DNA from: an uncultured Bacteroidales bacterium | GTDB taxonomy: Bacteria; Bacteroidota; Bacteroidia; Bacteroidales; UBA932 | Assembly: GCA_945982095.1 (NCBI GenBank) | Contig: CAMFRR010000030.1 | Coordinates: 1 to 8,226 of the forward strand | DNA: 8,226 nt | Reading direction: 5' to 3' | Shown: one piece after another, positions 1 to 6,867 of the stretch | Layout of the letters: each line of letters starts with the position of its first letter | Numbering within the stretch: position 1 is the stretch's first letter | The notes under the pieces: generated by a model | Seen by the model: only the letters and a program-made list of their open reading frames with translations | Database searches by the model: none | What the model was told of the DNA's origin: nothing | Program-made: the position numbers and the translations under genes

Positions 1-45
1 GATAGGAGTCCGTCTCGTGGGCTCGGAGATGTGTATAAGAGACAG
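1..45 (+). other. Illumina Nextera i7-side adapter (library artefact)
   Basis: This is synthetic sequence, not genome. Bases 1-3 (GAT) fit the inner end of the P7 primer. Bases 4-11 (AGGAGTCC) are an 8-base index, the reverse complement of the index I recall as N705 (GGACTCCT). Bases 12-26 match the Nextera read-2 sequence GTCTCGTGGGCTCGG, and 27-45 are the 19-bp Tn5 mosaic end AGATGTGTATAAGAGACAG. The genomic insert starts at 46. The xylA gene is cut here only because the fragment ends. Confidence 0.98.
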
Positions 46-752
46 GGCTTAGGCTCGATAAGAAATACGCCCTTGAAGCCCTTAGAACGGCCATAATCGC
101 GGGCCATACGCAGCATTGTGGCCATATGCTCTTTCTCGCGTTTCATGTCAGTGTTGAGCAGGCTGTTATAGCCCTCACGGCCACCCCAGAACACGTAAGC
201 ATCGCCACCAAGCTCAATTGTGGCATCAATGGAATTCTTAATCTGCAACATTGCCCTTGCAGCCACGTTGAAATCAGGGTTGGTGGAAGCGCCATTCATA
301 TAACGCTTATTGCCGAAGACATTGGCAGTACCCCACAGGTTGCGTATTCCTGTAGCTGCCATCTTTTCTTTGAGATAAGCCACAATCTCTTTGTAATTGG
401 CCTCATACTCCTCTGCAGTGGCAGCCTCTTCAATGAGGTCCACGTCATGGAAACAGAAGTACTCTATGCCCAGCTTCTCCATAATCTCGAAGCCTGCATC
501 CGCTTTCTTCTTGGCTCTCTCCAGGGCAGTCTCGCCCTGATTCCATGGGAAGCTCTTGGTGCCGCCGCCAAACTGGTCAGCACCCTCTGCGCAGAGTGTA
601 TGCCACCATGCCATTGAGAATTTGAACCAATCCTTCATAGCCTTGCCGGCTACGATACGCTCAGGCTCATAATAGTGGAATGCCATTGGATTCTTGGAGT
701 CCTTTCCCTCGAAAGGAATCTTGCCGATTTGTGGAAAATAAGTATTTGTCAT
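46..752 (-). CDS. xylA: Xylose isomerase, C-terminus missing (cut by adapter)
   Basis: Interconverts D-xylose and D-xylulose in the cytoplasm, the first step of the bacterial isomerase pathway. The frame is open from ATG at 752 to the adapter and encodes 235 complete codons plus two bases, about half of the usual ~440 residues. It begins MTNTYFPQIGKIPFEGKDSK, characteristic of the long (class II) Bacteroidales-type enzymes. Landmarks: MAWWHT at 47-52, the catalytic-base region FHDVD with His102 and Asp105, WGGREGY near 190, and FLIEPK at the cut with Glu233 (metal ligand) and Lys235 (active site). These sit one residue past the E. coli positions (101, 104, 232, 234), so there is no gap. The start is 2 bp after the xylB stop, and AAAGGA at 763-758 could act as a ribosome-binding site, which is unusual in this phylum. 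The remaining metal ligands would be in the missing half. No frameshift is seen. Confidence 0.96.
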
Positions 753-754
753 AT

Positions 755-2236
755 CTATCCTTTATTTAATATTGTTTTCCATCTTTCATAAGCCTCCTGA
801 TATTCAGCGGCATGAGCCTGGTCAGGCTCTATGGTCTGAAGCACCTCGAGACTGCTGAATGCCTCTGCGGCATCTGCATATATGCCGGCTCCCAGGCCTG
901 CGCCTCTTGCCGCACCCACGCTGCCGTCAGTATCGTATAATTGTATGCTAGCTCCGGTAACGCCCGAGAGGGTTTCCCTGAAAATAAGGCTTTGGAACAT
1001 GTTCGCCTTGCCTGCATGTATGGTCCTGACAGGCATTCCCATGCCCTCCATGATTTCTATTCCATATTTGAAGGCGAAGACTATGCCCTCCTGGGCAGCC
1101 CTCATTATGTGTGCCCTGTCGTGAACATTGAAATCAAGCCCGTGGAAGCTGCAGCCCGGACAGGCATTGAGCAACATACGCTCAGCTCCGTTTCCGAAAG
1201 GCAGTATGCTGAGGCCGCGGCATCCTATAGGGGCGGATTCGGCAAGATCGTTCATCTGAGGATAGGACATGCCCTCAGGGGCAACATTACGGCGTATCCA
1301 GCTGTTGAGTATTCCTGTTCCGTTTACGCAGTGTAACACTCCTATACGCGGAGTCTGCTTTGAATAATTCACATGGGCAAAGCTGTTGACACGGCACTGC
1401 TCGTCATAAGCCACTTCTGCACTGACTCCATACACAACGCCTGAGGTTCCTGCTGTGGAGGCTATCTCCCCAGGATTCAAGACATTGAGAGATAAGGCAT
1501 TATTCGGCTGGTCGCCGGCCCTGTAGGTCACAGGCGTGCCTGCCTTCATACCCAGCTCGGCCGCGGCTGCGGCACTGACTTCGCCCTGGCAGGAGAAAGT
1601 GTCCACAATCTCAGGAATCAGGTCATGGTCGAAGCCGAAGGCGTCCATTACACCCCAGGCAGGATGTCCTTCGTTGAAATCCCACAGTACAGCCTCCGAA
1701 AGACCGCTCACGGTGGTGCGGCAAAGTCCGGTGAGTTTCAAGGCAATCCAGTCGCCCGGAAGCATGAACTTGTGTATGCGCGCGTAAATTTCCGGTTCGT
1801 TCTCCTTGACATAGGCCAGCTTGGCGGCTGTGAAATTTCCGGGAGAGTTGAGACAATGACCCAAAGCATAATCCACGCCCAGATTCTTGAAAGCTTTCTC
1901 CCCATAAGGCACGGCTCGGCTGTCACACCATATTATGGCCGGCCGCAGGACATTGTATTCTTTGTCCACGCATACAAGGCCGTGCATCTGGTAGGATATT
2001 CCTATAGCCTTTATGTCCTGAGGATTAACATGCGATGAAGACAGGATTGCCTCAGTGCAGAGTTTCAGGTTTTCCCACCACATCGAGGGTTCCTGTTCGG
2101 CCCATCCGCTACGCATTGAAATGATGGGAGCTTCGCTTTTTGGGAAAAAGGCAGAGGCTACACACTTGCCCGTTTCTGCTTGGACAAGACTTGCCTTGAC
2201 TGAAGAGCTGCCAATATCGTAACCTAGTAAGTACAT
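755..2236 (-). CDS. xylB: Xylulokinase (FGGY carbohydrate kinase)
   Basis: Phosphorylates D-xylulose with ATP to D-xylulose 5-phosphate, which enters the pentose phosphate pathway. The protein is 493 residues, normal for the FGGY family, with two actin-like ATPase halves. The N-terminal phosphate loop is YDIGSSSVK (Asp7). YQMHGLV at 82-88 matches the xylulokinase QMHG signature, and WCDSR at 103-107 is a substrate-side motif. AGDQPNNALSLN at 240-251 carries the likely catalytic base Asp242. TAGTSG at 261-266 is the second phosphate motif, and a C-terminal AGKANMF...YDTDGSVGAARGAGLGAG block is typical of Bacteroidales XylB. I chose ATG 2236 over an in-frame ATG at 2299 because family homology starts at MYLLGYDIG, and the extra 21 residues would be translated from the promoter region. 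It is the first gene of xylB-xylA. Neighbouring xylA favours xylulose over other FGGY substrates. Confidence 0.94.
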   Translation of the reverse strand: MYLLGYDIGSSSVKASLVQAETGKCVASAFFPKSEAPIISMRSGWAEQEPSMWWENLKLCTEAILSSSHVNPQDIKAIGISYQMHGLVCVDKEYNVLRPAIIWCDSRAVPYGEKAFKNLGVDYALGHCLNSPGNFTAAKLAYVKENEPEIYARIHKFMLPGDWIALKLTGLCRTTVSGLSEAVLWDFNEGHPAWGVMDAFGFDHDLIPEIVDTFSCQGEVSAAAAAELGMKAGTPVTYRAGDQPNNALSLNVLNPGEIASTAGTSGVVYGVSAEVAYDEQCRVNSFAHVNYSKQTPRIGVLHCVNGTGILNSWIRRNVAPEGMSYPQMNDLAESAPIGCRGLSILPFGNGAERMLLNACPGCSFHGLDFNVHDRAHIMRAAQEGIVFAFKYGIEIMEGMGMPVRTIHAGKANMFQSLIFRETLSGVTGASIQLYDTDGSVGAARGAGLGAGIYADAAEAFSSLEVLQTIEPDQAHAAEYQEAYERWKTILNKG

Positions 2237-2255
2237 ATTGTTAAAATTACAATAC

Positions 2256-2285
2256 CAAATTACGAATATTTTTTGTAATGACAAA
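2256..2285 (-). promoter_or_regulatory. Candidate Bacteroidota-type promoter for xylB-xylA
   Basis: Read on the minus strand, TTTG at 2285-2282 is followed after 19 bases by TAATTTG at 2262-2256. This resembles the Bacteroidota sigma-ABfr pattern (TTTG, about 19-21 bases, TAnnTTTG), but the downstream box is one base short. The predicted RNA start near 2249 gives a leader of only about 12 bases before ATG 2236. The 86-bp gap after the ABC permease gene and the change of function support separate transcription of the xylose genes. No xylose-repressor operator could be identified. Confidence 0.42.
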
Positions 2286-2322
2286 CATTTTTGTCTCAAG
2301 TTTCAAAAAAGCAAAACCCGAG

Positions 2323-3534
2323 TTATTTAAGAATCTTGTTCGAAGGCACAAGGGCAATAAGATATGATATAACGGAACTCACTGCCACACAGATACATAG
2401 GTCAAGTGGCTCTATTACAATAGGATAGCTGTCGACAACAAAGCCGGCAGGCATCTTTATCAGGGCAAATTTCTGCTGTATAAGACATATGACTATCCCC
2501 GTCACCAATCCTGCCAAAATCCCCGAAACCGTCACAAGAAATCCTTCGGTAACAAATATGCGCCTTATGGATTTGACAGGCATACCCATAGAATCCAGTA
2601 TCTTTATGTCTCTCTGCTTGTCCTCTATGAGCATGCTTAGACTGCCGAACATGCTGAATCCCATCACAAGAACGACCAGCAGCATTATGAGGAAAACAGC
2701 CGCCTTTTCGTAGCGCATGACTTTGTACATGGCCGGATTCTGCCTATTGCGGTCCAGAAGTTCAAAGCCGGGACCGAAAACTTGGCATATGCGGCGTTCG
2801 AAAGCCCTTGAGGCAGCCCATCCCATTTCCCCTTTCATATAAATATTGACCGAGCTTATGTTTTGGCCCGCCCCTGTAAGGGAAGAAAGCATTTCCCTGT
2901 CCACCAATATCGTACGCCCGTCAATCCTTTCATTTACACAGAAAAGGCCAGATGGCTGCAGTGTGAGGGAATTGACCGAAGCCATGGGATTGAGAGGCGA
3001 ATAGCGGGCTTGGGGGTCGGGATAATATAAAGTCATGCTGCGGGGGAAGGATAGGTTCACCCCCATCTCATATGCCAGGCTATTGCCCAGAACCACATGG
3101 CCGCGCCCACCCCCGTCACGCACAAGAAGCTCTCCCTCAAGCATATAGTCAGCCAAGCCGCTTTCAGTCAGGTATATGTCGTCCACTCCCATTGCGAGGG
3201 CAGTTCCCTGCTTCGCTTCATATTCCATATACAGGTTCTGCTCCAGCACGCAGAAGAAAGAGGCTACGTCCTCGTCATTGTAAAGCTTGTCCAATGCCAG
3301 GCTGTCAGGAATAAAAAGCCTGGAATTCCTGCTTACAAGTTTGTAATCCGGCTCCACGGTTGAGAACATGTCTCGCACCATTGAGTCAAAACCATTGTAT
3401 ACAGACAAAATCACAACGAGGGCTGCCGTACCCACAGCCATACCCGCTGCACTGATTGCCGACACTATATTTATCACATTGTGCGATTTCTTGGCAAACA
3501 GATACCTCAGGGCTATGAAAAACGGCAGCCGCAT
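2323..3534 (-). CDS. LolC/LolE-like FtsX-domain ABC transporter permease
   Basis: This 403-residue inner-membrane protein has the four-helix layout of lipoprotein-releasing (LolC/E) and MacB-type permeases. The N-terminus RLPFFIALRYLFAKKSHNVI leads into helix 1 at about 21-45, ending in SVYNGF as in LolC/E. A soluble periplasmic domain spans about 46-276. Helices 2-4 lie at about 277-301, 330-352 and 376-396. Between helices 2 and 3 is the segment EDKQRDIKILDSMGMPVKSI, the family's cytoplasmic coupling region that contacts the ATPase. Such permeases release lipoproteins or other substrates using energy from a separate ATP-binding subunit. No ATPase (LolD-like) gene is adjacent, so its partner must be encoded elsewhere. 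It follows rbfA by 12 bp on the same strand and is probably the last gene of tyrS-rbfA-permease. The family is secure; lipoprotein release is inferred, and export of something else is possible. Confidence 0.88.
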   Translation of the reverse strand: MRLPFFIALRYLFAKKSHNVINIVSAISAAGMAVGTAALVVILSVYNGFDSMVRDMFSTVEPDYKLVSRNSRLFIPDSLALDKLYNDEDVASFFCVLEQNLYMEYEAKQGTALAMGVDDIYLTESGLADYMLEGELLVRDGGGRGHVVLGNSLAYEMGVNLSFPRSMTLYYPDPQARYSPLNPMASVNSLTLQPSGLFCVNERIDGRTILVDREMLSSLTGAGQNISSVNIYMKGEMGWAASRAFERRICQVFGPGFELLDRNRQNPAMYKVMRYEKAAVFLIMLLVVLVMGFSMFGSLSMLIEDKQRDIKILDSMGMPVKSIRRIFVTEGFLVTVSGILAGLVTGIVICLIQQKFALIKMPAGFVVDSYPIVIEPLDLCICVAVSSVISYLIALVPSNKILK

Positions 3535-3546
3535 CAGTGTATTTAG

Positions 3547-3894
3547 TTATTTTTTCAAAAGTTCCTCAATATGCTCCACATAATCGAGGGATGAATCCAG
3601 GAAGAAGGCAATTTCCGGCACTATGCGCAGCTGTTTTGCAACCTTTACTCCAAGCTCGCCGCGCAGGGTCCTGGAATTATCCTCCAGCGTCTTCATAACC
3701 TCAGCAGCTTTGGCTGACGGGAATATGCTGACATAAACCTTTGCCACAGAGAGGTCGGGGCTGATCTTGACGCCGCTGACGCTCACCAGGGCACCTCCAA
3801 AGAAAGCCATTCCTTTGCTGCGTATGATTTCGGCCATGTCGCGCTGGAGCTGGCTTGCCACTTTCAATTGGCGTGTCGATTCCTGCTGGATCAT
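3547..3894 (-). CDS. rbfA: Ribosome-binding factor A
   Basis: Small single-domain (type-II KH fold) factor that binds the 30S subunit and helps mature the 5' end of 16S rRNA. It has 115 residues, normal for RbfA. Recognisable parts are the N-terminal helix RQLKVASQLQRDMAEII, the central strand region VSVSGVKISPDLSVAKVYVS at about 36-56, and the C-terminal signature LRGELGVKVAKQLRIVPEI at about 77-95 followed by FFLDSSLDYVEHIEELL, equivalent to the family's P-E-L-x-F-x-x-D-x-S pattern. ATG 3894 is 2 bp after the tyrS stop (TAAGCATG), so translation is probably coupled. No alternative start fits better. Grouping with tyrS places two translation-related genes in one transcript. Confidence 0.94.
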   Translation of the reverse strand: MIQQESTRQLKVASQLQRDMAEIIRSKGMAFFGGALVSVSGVKISPDLSVAKVYVSIFPSAKAAEVMKTLEDNSRTLRGELGVKVAKQLRIVPEIAFFLDSSLDYVEHIEELLKK

Positions 3895-3896
3895 GC

Positions 3897-5186
3897 TTAT
3901 TTCACTTTAATTATGTAATAATTCTTCTTGCCCTTCTGGATAAGGACATATTTGTCATCCAAAATGTCTTTCTCAGAGAGCTCGTAGTTAGGGTCAGCCA
4001 TCTTGTCCTTGTTGATGCTGAGGCCGTTGCCCTGAATCATCTTTCGCGCCTCGCCTTTGCTTGGGAAAATTCCTGTCTTGGCAGTGAGGACTTCAAGAAT
4101 GTTGCAAGGAAGTTCCTCCCTGGAAATTTCAGATGTAGGCACCCCGTCAAATACGGCCAGGAAGGTCTGCTCGTCAAGTTCCCTGAGGGCCTGTGAAGTG
4201 GCGTTACCGAAAAGCATCTGGCTGGCGCTCAAAGCTTTCTTGTATTCCTCTTCACCGTGGACCATAATAGTCACCTGCTCGGCCAGCTTTTTCTGGAGGC
4301 AACGCAGGTGAGGAGCCTGGGCATGCTCGGCTGCTATAGACTCTATCTCGTCTTTGCCCAGCATTGTGAAGATCTTGATGTATTTGAGCGCGTCCTCGTC
4401 ACTGACATTGAGCCAGAACTGGTAGAACTGGTATGGAGAAGTCCTCTTGGCGTCAAGCCATATATTTTCCTTCTCTGTCTTTCCGAATTTGCCGCCGTCA
4501 GCCTTGGTAATAAGAGGGCAGGTCAGGGCATAGGCCTCTCCCTGGCAAGTACGGCGTATAAGCTCTGTACCTGTTGTGATGTTGCCCCACTGGTCAGCGC
4601 CGCCCAGCTGAAGGGTGACATTGTGGTGCTTATAAAGGTAGAGGAAGTCGTAGCCCTGGAGAAGCTGGTAAGTGAATTCAGTGAAACTCATGCCTTCTGT
4701 AGATTCGCGGCTGAGACGTTTCTTCACAGAATCCTTGCTCATCATGTAGTTTACTGTGATGAGCTTTCCTATATCACGGGTGAAATTGATGAAAGTATAA
4801 TCTTTCATCCAGTCATAATTGTTCACGAGTTCGGCCTTGTTAGGGGCATCTGAGCCGAAGTCAAGGAAGCGTGAGAGCTGTGCCTTTATGCATTCCACAT
4901 TGTGGGCCAGAGTGGCTTCGTCCAGAAGATTGCGCTCTGCATTCTTCATTGAAGGGTCGCCTATCATTCCGGTAGCTCCACCCACGAGAGCGTAGGGCTT
5001 GTGTCCACAGTTCTGGAAGTGCTTTAGTATCATTATGCTAACAAGATGTCCTATATGCAGGGAGTCTCCTGTAGGGTCTATGCCCACGTATGCGGAGGCA
5101 GGTCCCTTGGCCAAGGCTTCTTCAGTGCCCGGCATGATGTCGTGTATCATGCCCCTCCATCTGAGTTCTTCTACAAAATTCTTCAT
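3897..5186 (-). CDS. tyrS: Tyrosyl-tRNA synthetase (class Ic)
   Basis: Attaches tyrosine to tRNA-Tyr through a tyrosyl-adenylate. The 429-residue protein has the standard TyrS length and order. The Rossmann-fold catalytic domain has AYVGIDPT at 32-39, the HIGH motif at 44-47, YQLLQGYDF at 173-181 and GGADQWGNI at 195-203 (tyrosine pocket). The second signature is KFGKT at 233-237. An anticodon-binding helical domain follows, and an S4-type RNA-binding domain covers about 365-429 ([20 protein letters not shown]). I prefer ATG 5186 ([20 protein letters not shown]), where family homology begins. An in-frame ATG at 5219 would add [11 protein letters not shown], has no homology support that I recognise, and its codons form a hairpin. 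It heads the tyrS-rbfA-permease operon, divergent from tpiA. Every catalytic motif is intact. Confidence 0.96.
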   Translation of the reverse strand: MKNFVEELRWRGMIHDIMPGTEEALAKGPASAYVGIDPTGDSLHIGHLVSIMILKHFQNCGHKPYALVGGATGMIGDPSMKNAERNLLDEATLAHNVECIKAQLSRFLDFGSDAPNKAELVNNYDWMKDYTFINFTRDIGKLITVNYMMSKDSVKKRLSRESTEGMSFTEFTYQLLQGYDFLYLYKHHNVTLQLGGADQWGNITTGTELIRRTCQGEAYALTCPLITKADGGKFGKTEKENIWLDAKRTSPYQFYQFWLNVSDEDALKYIKIFTMLGKDEIESIAAEHAQAPHLRCLQKKLAEQVTIMVHGEEEYKKALSASQMLFGNATSQALRELDEQTFLAVFDGVPTSEISREELPCNILEVLTAKTGIFPSKGEARKMIQGNGLSINKDKMADPNYELSEKDILDDKYVLIQKGKKNYYIIKVK

Positions 5187-5200
5187 TATCAGTAGGTCTA

Positions 5201-5217
5201 GTTTCGCTAAGCGAAAC
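5201..5217 (-). promoter_or_regulatory. Perfect hairpin in the tyrS leader
   Basis: GTTTCGC at 5201-5207 and GCGAAAC at 5211-5217 are perfect reverse complements around a 3-base loop, giving a 7-bp stem. It lies 15 bases upstream of the chosen tyrS start and downstream of the predicted transcription start near 5233, so it would be in the mRNA leader. There is no T-run, so it is not an intrinsic terminator. Whether it affects RNA stability or translation is unknown. Confidence 0.4.
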
Positions 5218-5237
5218 ATAAATTAAACATTTTAGCT

Positions 5238-5268
5238 CGCAAAGATAACGATTTTTATTATCTTTGCG
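5238..5268. promoter_or_regulatory. Divergent tyrS/tpiA promoter pair in an 11-bp inverted repeat
   Basis: CGCAAAGATAA (5238-5248) and TTATCTTTGCG (5258-5268) are perfect inverted repeats separated by 9 bases. Each arm holds TATCTTTG, an exact match to the Bacteroidota -7 consensus TAnnTTTG: plus strand 5259-5266 toward tpiA, and minus strand 5247-5240 toward tyrS. Predicted RNA starts are near 5273 and 5233, with leaders of about 33 and 47 bases. No good -33 TTTG box lies at normal spacing for either direction. The boxes are strong candidates by match and position, but use of both is inferred. Confidence 0.6.
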
Positions 5269-5305
5269 TTGTCATTAACGCACAAACACTAAATTTTATT
5301 TTAAT

Positions 5306-6058
5306 ATGAGACAGAAAATCGTTGCCGGAAACTGGAAAATGAACACCACAGTCCCTCAGGGCGTGGAACTCGCTAAAGAAGTTGTTGCCCTTGGCGAGAA
5401 ACTTGAAGCTTGCAAACTTGCAGTTGCTCCTCCTTTCACTCATCTGTACGCAGTAGCTGAGGTATTGAAAGGCAGCAAAGTAGGCCTTGGCGCACAGAAC
5501 TGCGCAGACCACAAGAGCGGAGCCTACACAGGCGAGATTTCAGTAGATATGCTCGAGAGCGTTGCTTGCGAATATTGCATTCTCGGCCACAGCGAGCGTC
5601 GTCAGTACTATGGTGAAACTGACGAGACTCTCTGCACAAAAATCAATCTCGTGCTCGAGAAAGGCATCAAACCTATATTCTGCATTGGCGAGAACCTCGA
5701 GGAGCGTGAGGCAGGAAGGCATTTCGAAGTAGTTGAGGCACAGACCAAAGCAGTGCTTTACACTCTCACTCCAGAGCAGATGAAAAATGTTGTCGTAGCT
5801 TATGAGCCTGTTTGGGCCATCGGTACCGGCAAAACTGCTACAGCTGAGCAGGCACAGGAAATTCACGCTTGCGTTCGTGCTTGCATTGCCGAGAAGTTCG
5901 GCGCTGAGCTCGCAGAGGAAATCACCATTCTCTATGGCGGTTCTTGCAAACCATCAAACGCAAAGGAGATTTTCGCTCAGAAAGACATAGACGGCGGTCT
6001 GATTGGCGGCGCTGCTCTTAAAGCTGCTGACTTCATCGCTATAGGAGAGTCTTTCTAA
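5306..6058 (+). CDS. tpiA: Triosephosphate isomerase
   Basis: Interconverts dihydroxyacetone phosphate and glyceraldehyde 3-phosphate in glycolysis and gluconeogenesis. The 250-residue TIM-barrel protein has normal length and every hallmark: AGNWKMN with Asn9 and Lys11, the catalytic histidine motif ILGHSERR (His95), and the catalytic glutamate with flexible loop 6 in AYEPVWAIGTGKTAT (Glu167). Phosphate-binding backbone motifs are YGGS (210-213) and GLIGGAAL (231-238). The start ATG 5306 gives the exact family N-terminus MRQKIVAGNWKMN. Its leader is AT-rich with no Shine-Dalgarno sequence, as is usual in Bacteroidota. It is transcribed away from tyrS and ends at a strong terminator, so it is probably monocistronic. 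It links to the xylose genes only at the pathway level, because pentose phosphates feed into triose phosphates. Confidence 0.97.
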   Translation: MRQKIVAGNWKMNTTVPQGVELAKEVVALGEKLEACKLAVAPPFTHLYAVAEVLKGSKVGLGAQNCADHKSGAYTGEISVDMLESVACEYCILGHSERRQYYGETDETLCTKINLVLEKGIKPIFCIGENLEEREAGRHFEVVEAQTKAVLYTLTPEQMKNVVVAYEPVWAIGTGKTATAEQAQEIHACVRACIAEKFGAELAEEITILYGGSCKPSNAKEIFAQKDIDGGLIGGAALKAADFIAIGESF

Positions 6059-6071
6059 ATTCCTAATTCCG

Positions 6072-6099
6072 CATTTGCCGGCAAACGGTGCCGCAAATG
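6072..6099 (+). other. Bulged hairpin and 12-bp palindrome downstream of tpiA
   Basis: CATTTGCCGGC (6072-6082) can pair with GCCGCAAATG (6090-6099) with one bulged C. The left part also contains a perfect 12-bp palindrome, TTTGCCGGCAAA (6074-6085). It lies between the tpiA stop and the terminator hairpin, with no T-run of its own. It could be an RNA 3'-end structure or a protein-binding site; neither is shown. Confidence 0.35.
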
Positions 6100-6110
6100 T
6101 AAAGAAAAGA

Positions 6111-6139
6111 GACTGGCTGCAAAGTCAGTCCTTTTTTTT
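6111..6139 (+). terminator. Intrinsic terminator of tpiA
   Basis: GACTGGCT (6111-6118) pairs with AGTCAGTC (6123-6130), with one G-T pair, around the tetraloop GCAA. It is followed by C and eight T residues (6132-6139). Its position 52 bp after the tpiA stop fits rho-independent termination of tpiA. Confidence 0.85.
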
Positions 6140-6146
6140 ATATTTG
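6139..6146 (+). promoter_or_regulatory. Candidate -7 box of the TRIC-family gene
   Basis: TATATTTG matches the Bacteroidota -7 consensus TAnnTTTG exactly and begins at the last T of the tpiA terminator. The predicted RNA start near 6153 gives a leader of about 13 bases to ATG 6166. The expected -33 position falls inside the terminator stem, and no TTTG box is found there. Confidence 0.45.
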
Positions 6147-6165
6147 CGAATTCAATTCTATTCTT

Positions 6166-6774
6166 ATGGATTTCGTAACGATTTTCGACTACATAGGTAC
6201 ATTCGCATTTGCAATAAGCGGAATCAGGCTTGCTGCGGCCAAGAAATTTGATATCTTCGGCGCGTATGTAGTGGGTTTTGTGACAGCCATAGGAGGAGGT
6301 ACGCTCAGAGACATTCTCCTTGGCATCACCCCATTCTGGATGAACCAGGCTTCATACGTGATTATCACCGCTATAGCGCTGTTATTCGTCATCCTTTTCA
6401 GAAACACCCTTGTGCGCCTCGACAACACCTTCTTCATCTTCGACGCCATTGGAATAGCGCTGTTTACAGTCGTTGGATTTGAAAAAAGCATGGGCGCCGG
6501 TTTTCCTGTCTGGGTGAATATCATCATGGGTTCCATCACGGGAGCAGCGGGCGGCATGTTCCGCGACATTTTCATCAACGAAGTTCCGCTTATATTCCGC
6601 AAAGACATATATGCCGTGGCCTGCGTGTTGGGAGGCGTGGTGTATTATCTCTGTATGTTGCTGGGTTTAGGGCAGATACTTACCCAAATCATCGCAGCCC
6701 TCTCAGTAATTCTGATAAGAGTTCTTTCCGTACACTACGGAATAAGCCTCCCGTCACTGAACCCTCCCGATTAA
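6166..6774 (+). CDS. TRIC-family (UPF0126, YadS/YicG-like) membrane protein
   Basis: A 202-residue, highly hydrophobic protein with about seven membrane helices, built from two related halves as in the trimeric intracellular cation (TRIC) channel family. Repeat 1 has GTFAFAISGIRLAAAKKFDI (11-30), FGAYVVGFVTAIGGGTLRD (31-49) and LLG. Repeat 2 has DAIGIALFTVVGFEKS (93-108) and GSITGAAGGMFRDIF (122-136). The glycine-rich GGGTLRD (43-49) and GGMFRD (129-134) elements are the family's kinked helices that line the pore, with conserved R-D pairs. Prokaryotic homologues of known structure form homotrimers that conduct potassium-like cations; transport here is inferred by family. The length is typical (about 200) and the start ATG 6166 gives the usual N-terminus. 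It sits alone between the tpiA terminator and convergent hipA, with its own candidate promoter. Confidence 0.9.
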   Translation: MDFVTIFDYIGTFAFAISGIRLAAAKKFDIFGAYVVGFVTAIGGGTLRDILLGITPFWMNQASYVIITAIALLFVILFRNTLVRLDNTFFIFDAIGIALFTVVGFEKSMGAGFPVWVNIIMGSITGAAGGMFRDIFINEVPLIFRKDIYAVACVLGGVVYYLCMLLGLGQILTQIIAALSVILIRVLSVHYGISLPSLNPPD

Positions 6775-6784
6775 GCGTCAAGAG

Positions 6785-6805
6785 ATTCCCGATCGGGTCG
6801 GGAAT
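6785..6805. terminator. Possible hairpin between convergent genes
   Basis: ATTCCCGA (6785-6792) and TCGGGAAT (6798-6805) form a perfect 8-bp stem with a 5-base loop, and the centre contains the 10-bp palindrome CCCGATCGGG (6788-6797). It starts 10 bp after the TRIC-gene stop and 63 bp after the hipA stop on the other strand. Its position suits a bidirectional transcript end, but neither side has a T-run, so an intrinsic terminator is not proven. I see nothing else convincing in 6775-6867. Confidence 0.45.
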
Positions 6806-6867
6806 AATGCTTCTTGCCGGTCTACCCGTTTTCATGGATGTCGCTGTAAATATTAGCACACACGTAC

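Noticed and set aside
27..45. Tn5 mosaic end as a sign of a mobile element
   Set aside because: It is directly joined to Nextera primer and index sequence, so it is library chemistry and not a natural transposon.
126..617. 163-residue open frame on the plus strand
   Set aside because: It lies entirely antisense to xylA, whose protein matches a known family throughout; the antisense product resembles nothing.
2237..2299. N-terminal extension of XylB from an ATG at 2299
   Set aside because: The 21 extra residues precede the family's conserved start and cover the candidate promoter.
4257..4853. 198-residue open frame on the plus strand
   Set aside because: It is antisense to the catalytic core of tyrS and is explained by codon bias of the real gene.
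5187..5219. N-terminal extension of TyrS from an ATG at 5219
   Set aside because: The family's conserved start is at 5186, and the extension is encoded by a hairpin. It cannot be fully excluded.
5187..5305. T-box riboswitch upstream of tyrS
   Set aside because: The region is only about 120 bases and is shared with the tpiA promoter. It has no T-box consensus or antiterminator structure.
6189..6608. 139-residue minus-strand open frame
   Set aside because: It is antisense to the TRIC-family gene, whose two-repeat structure is clear.
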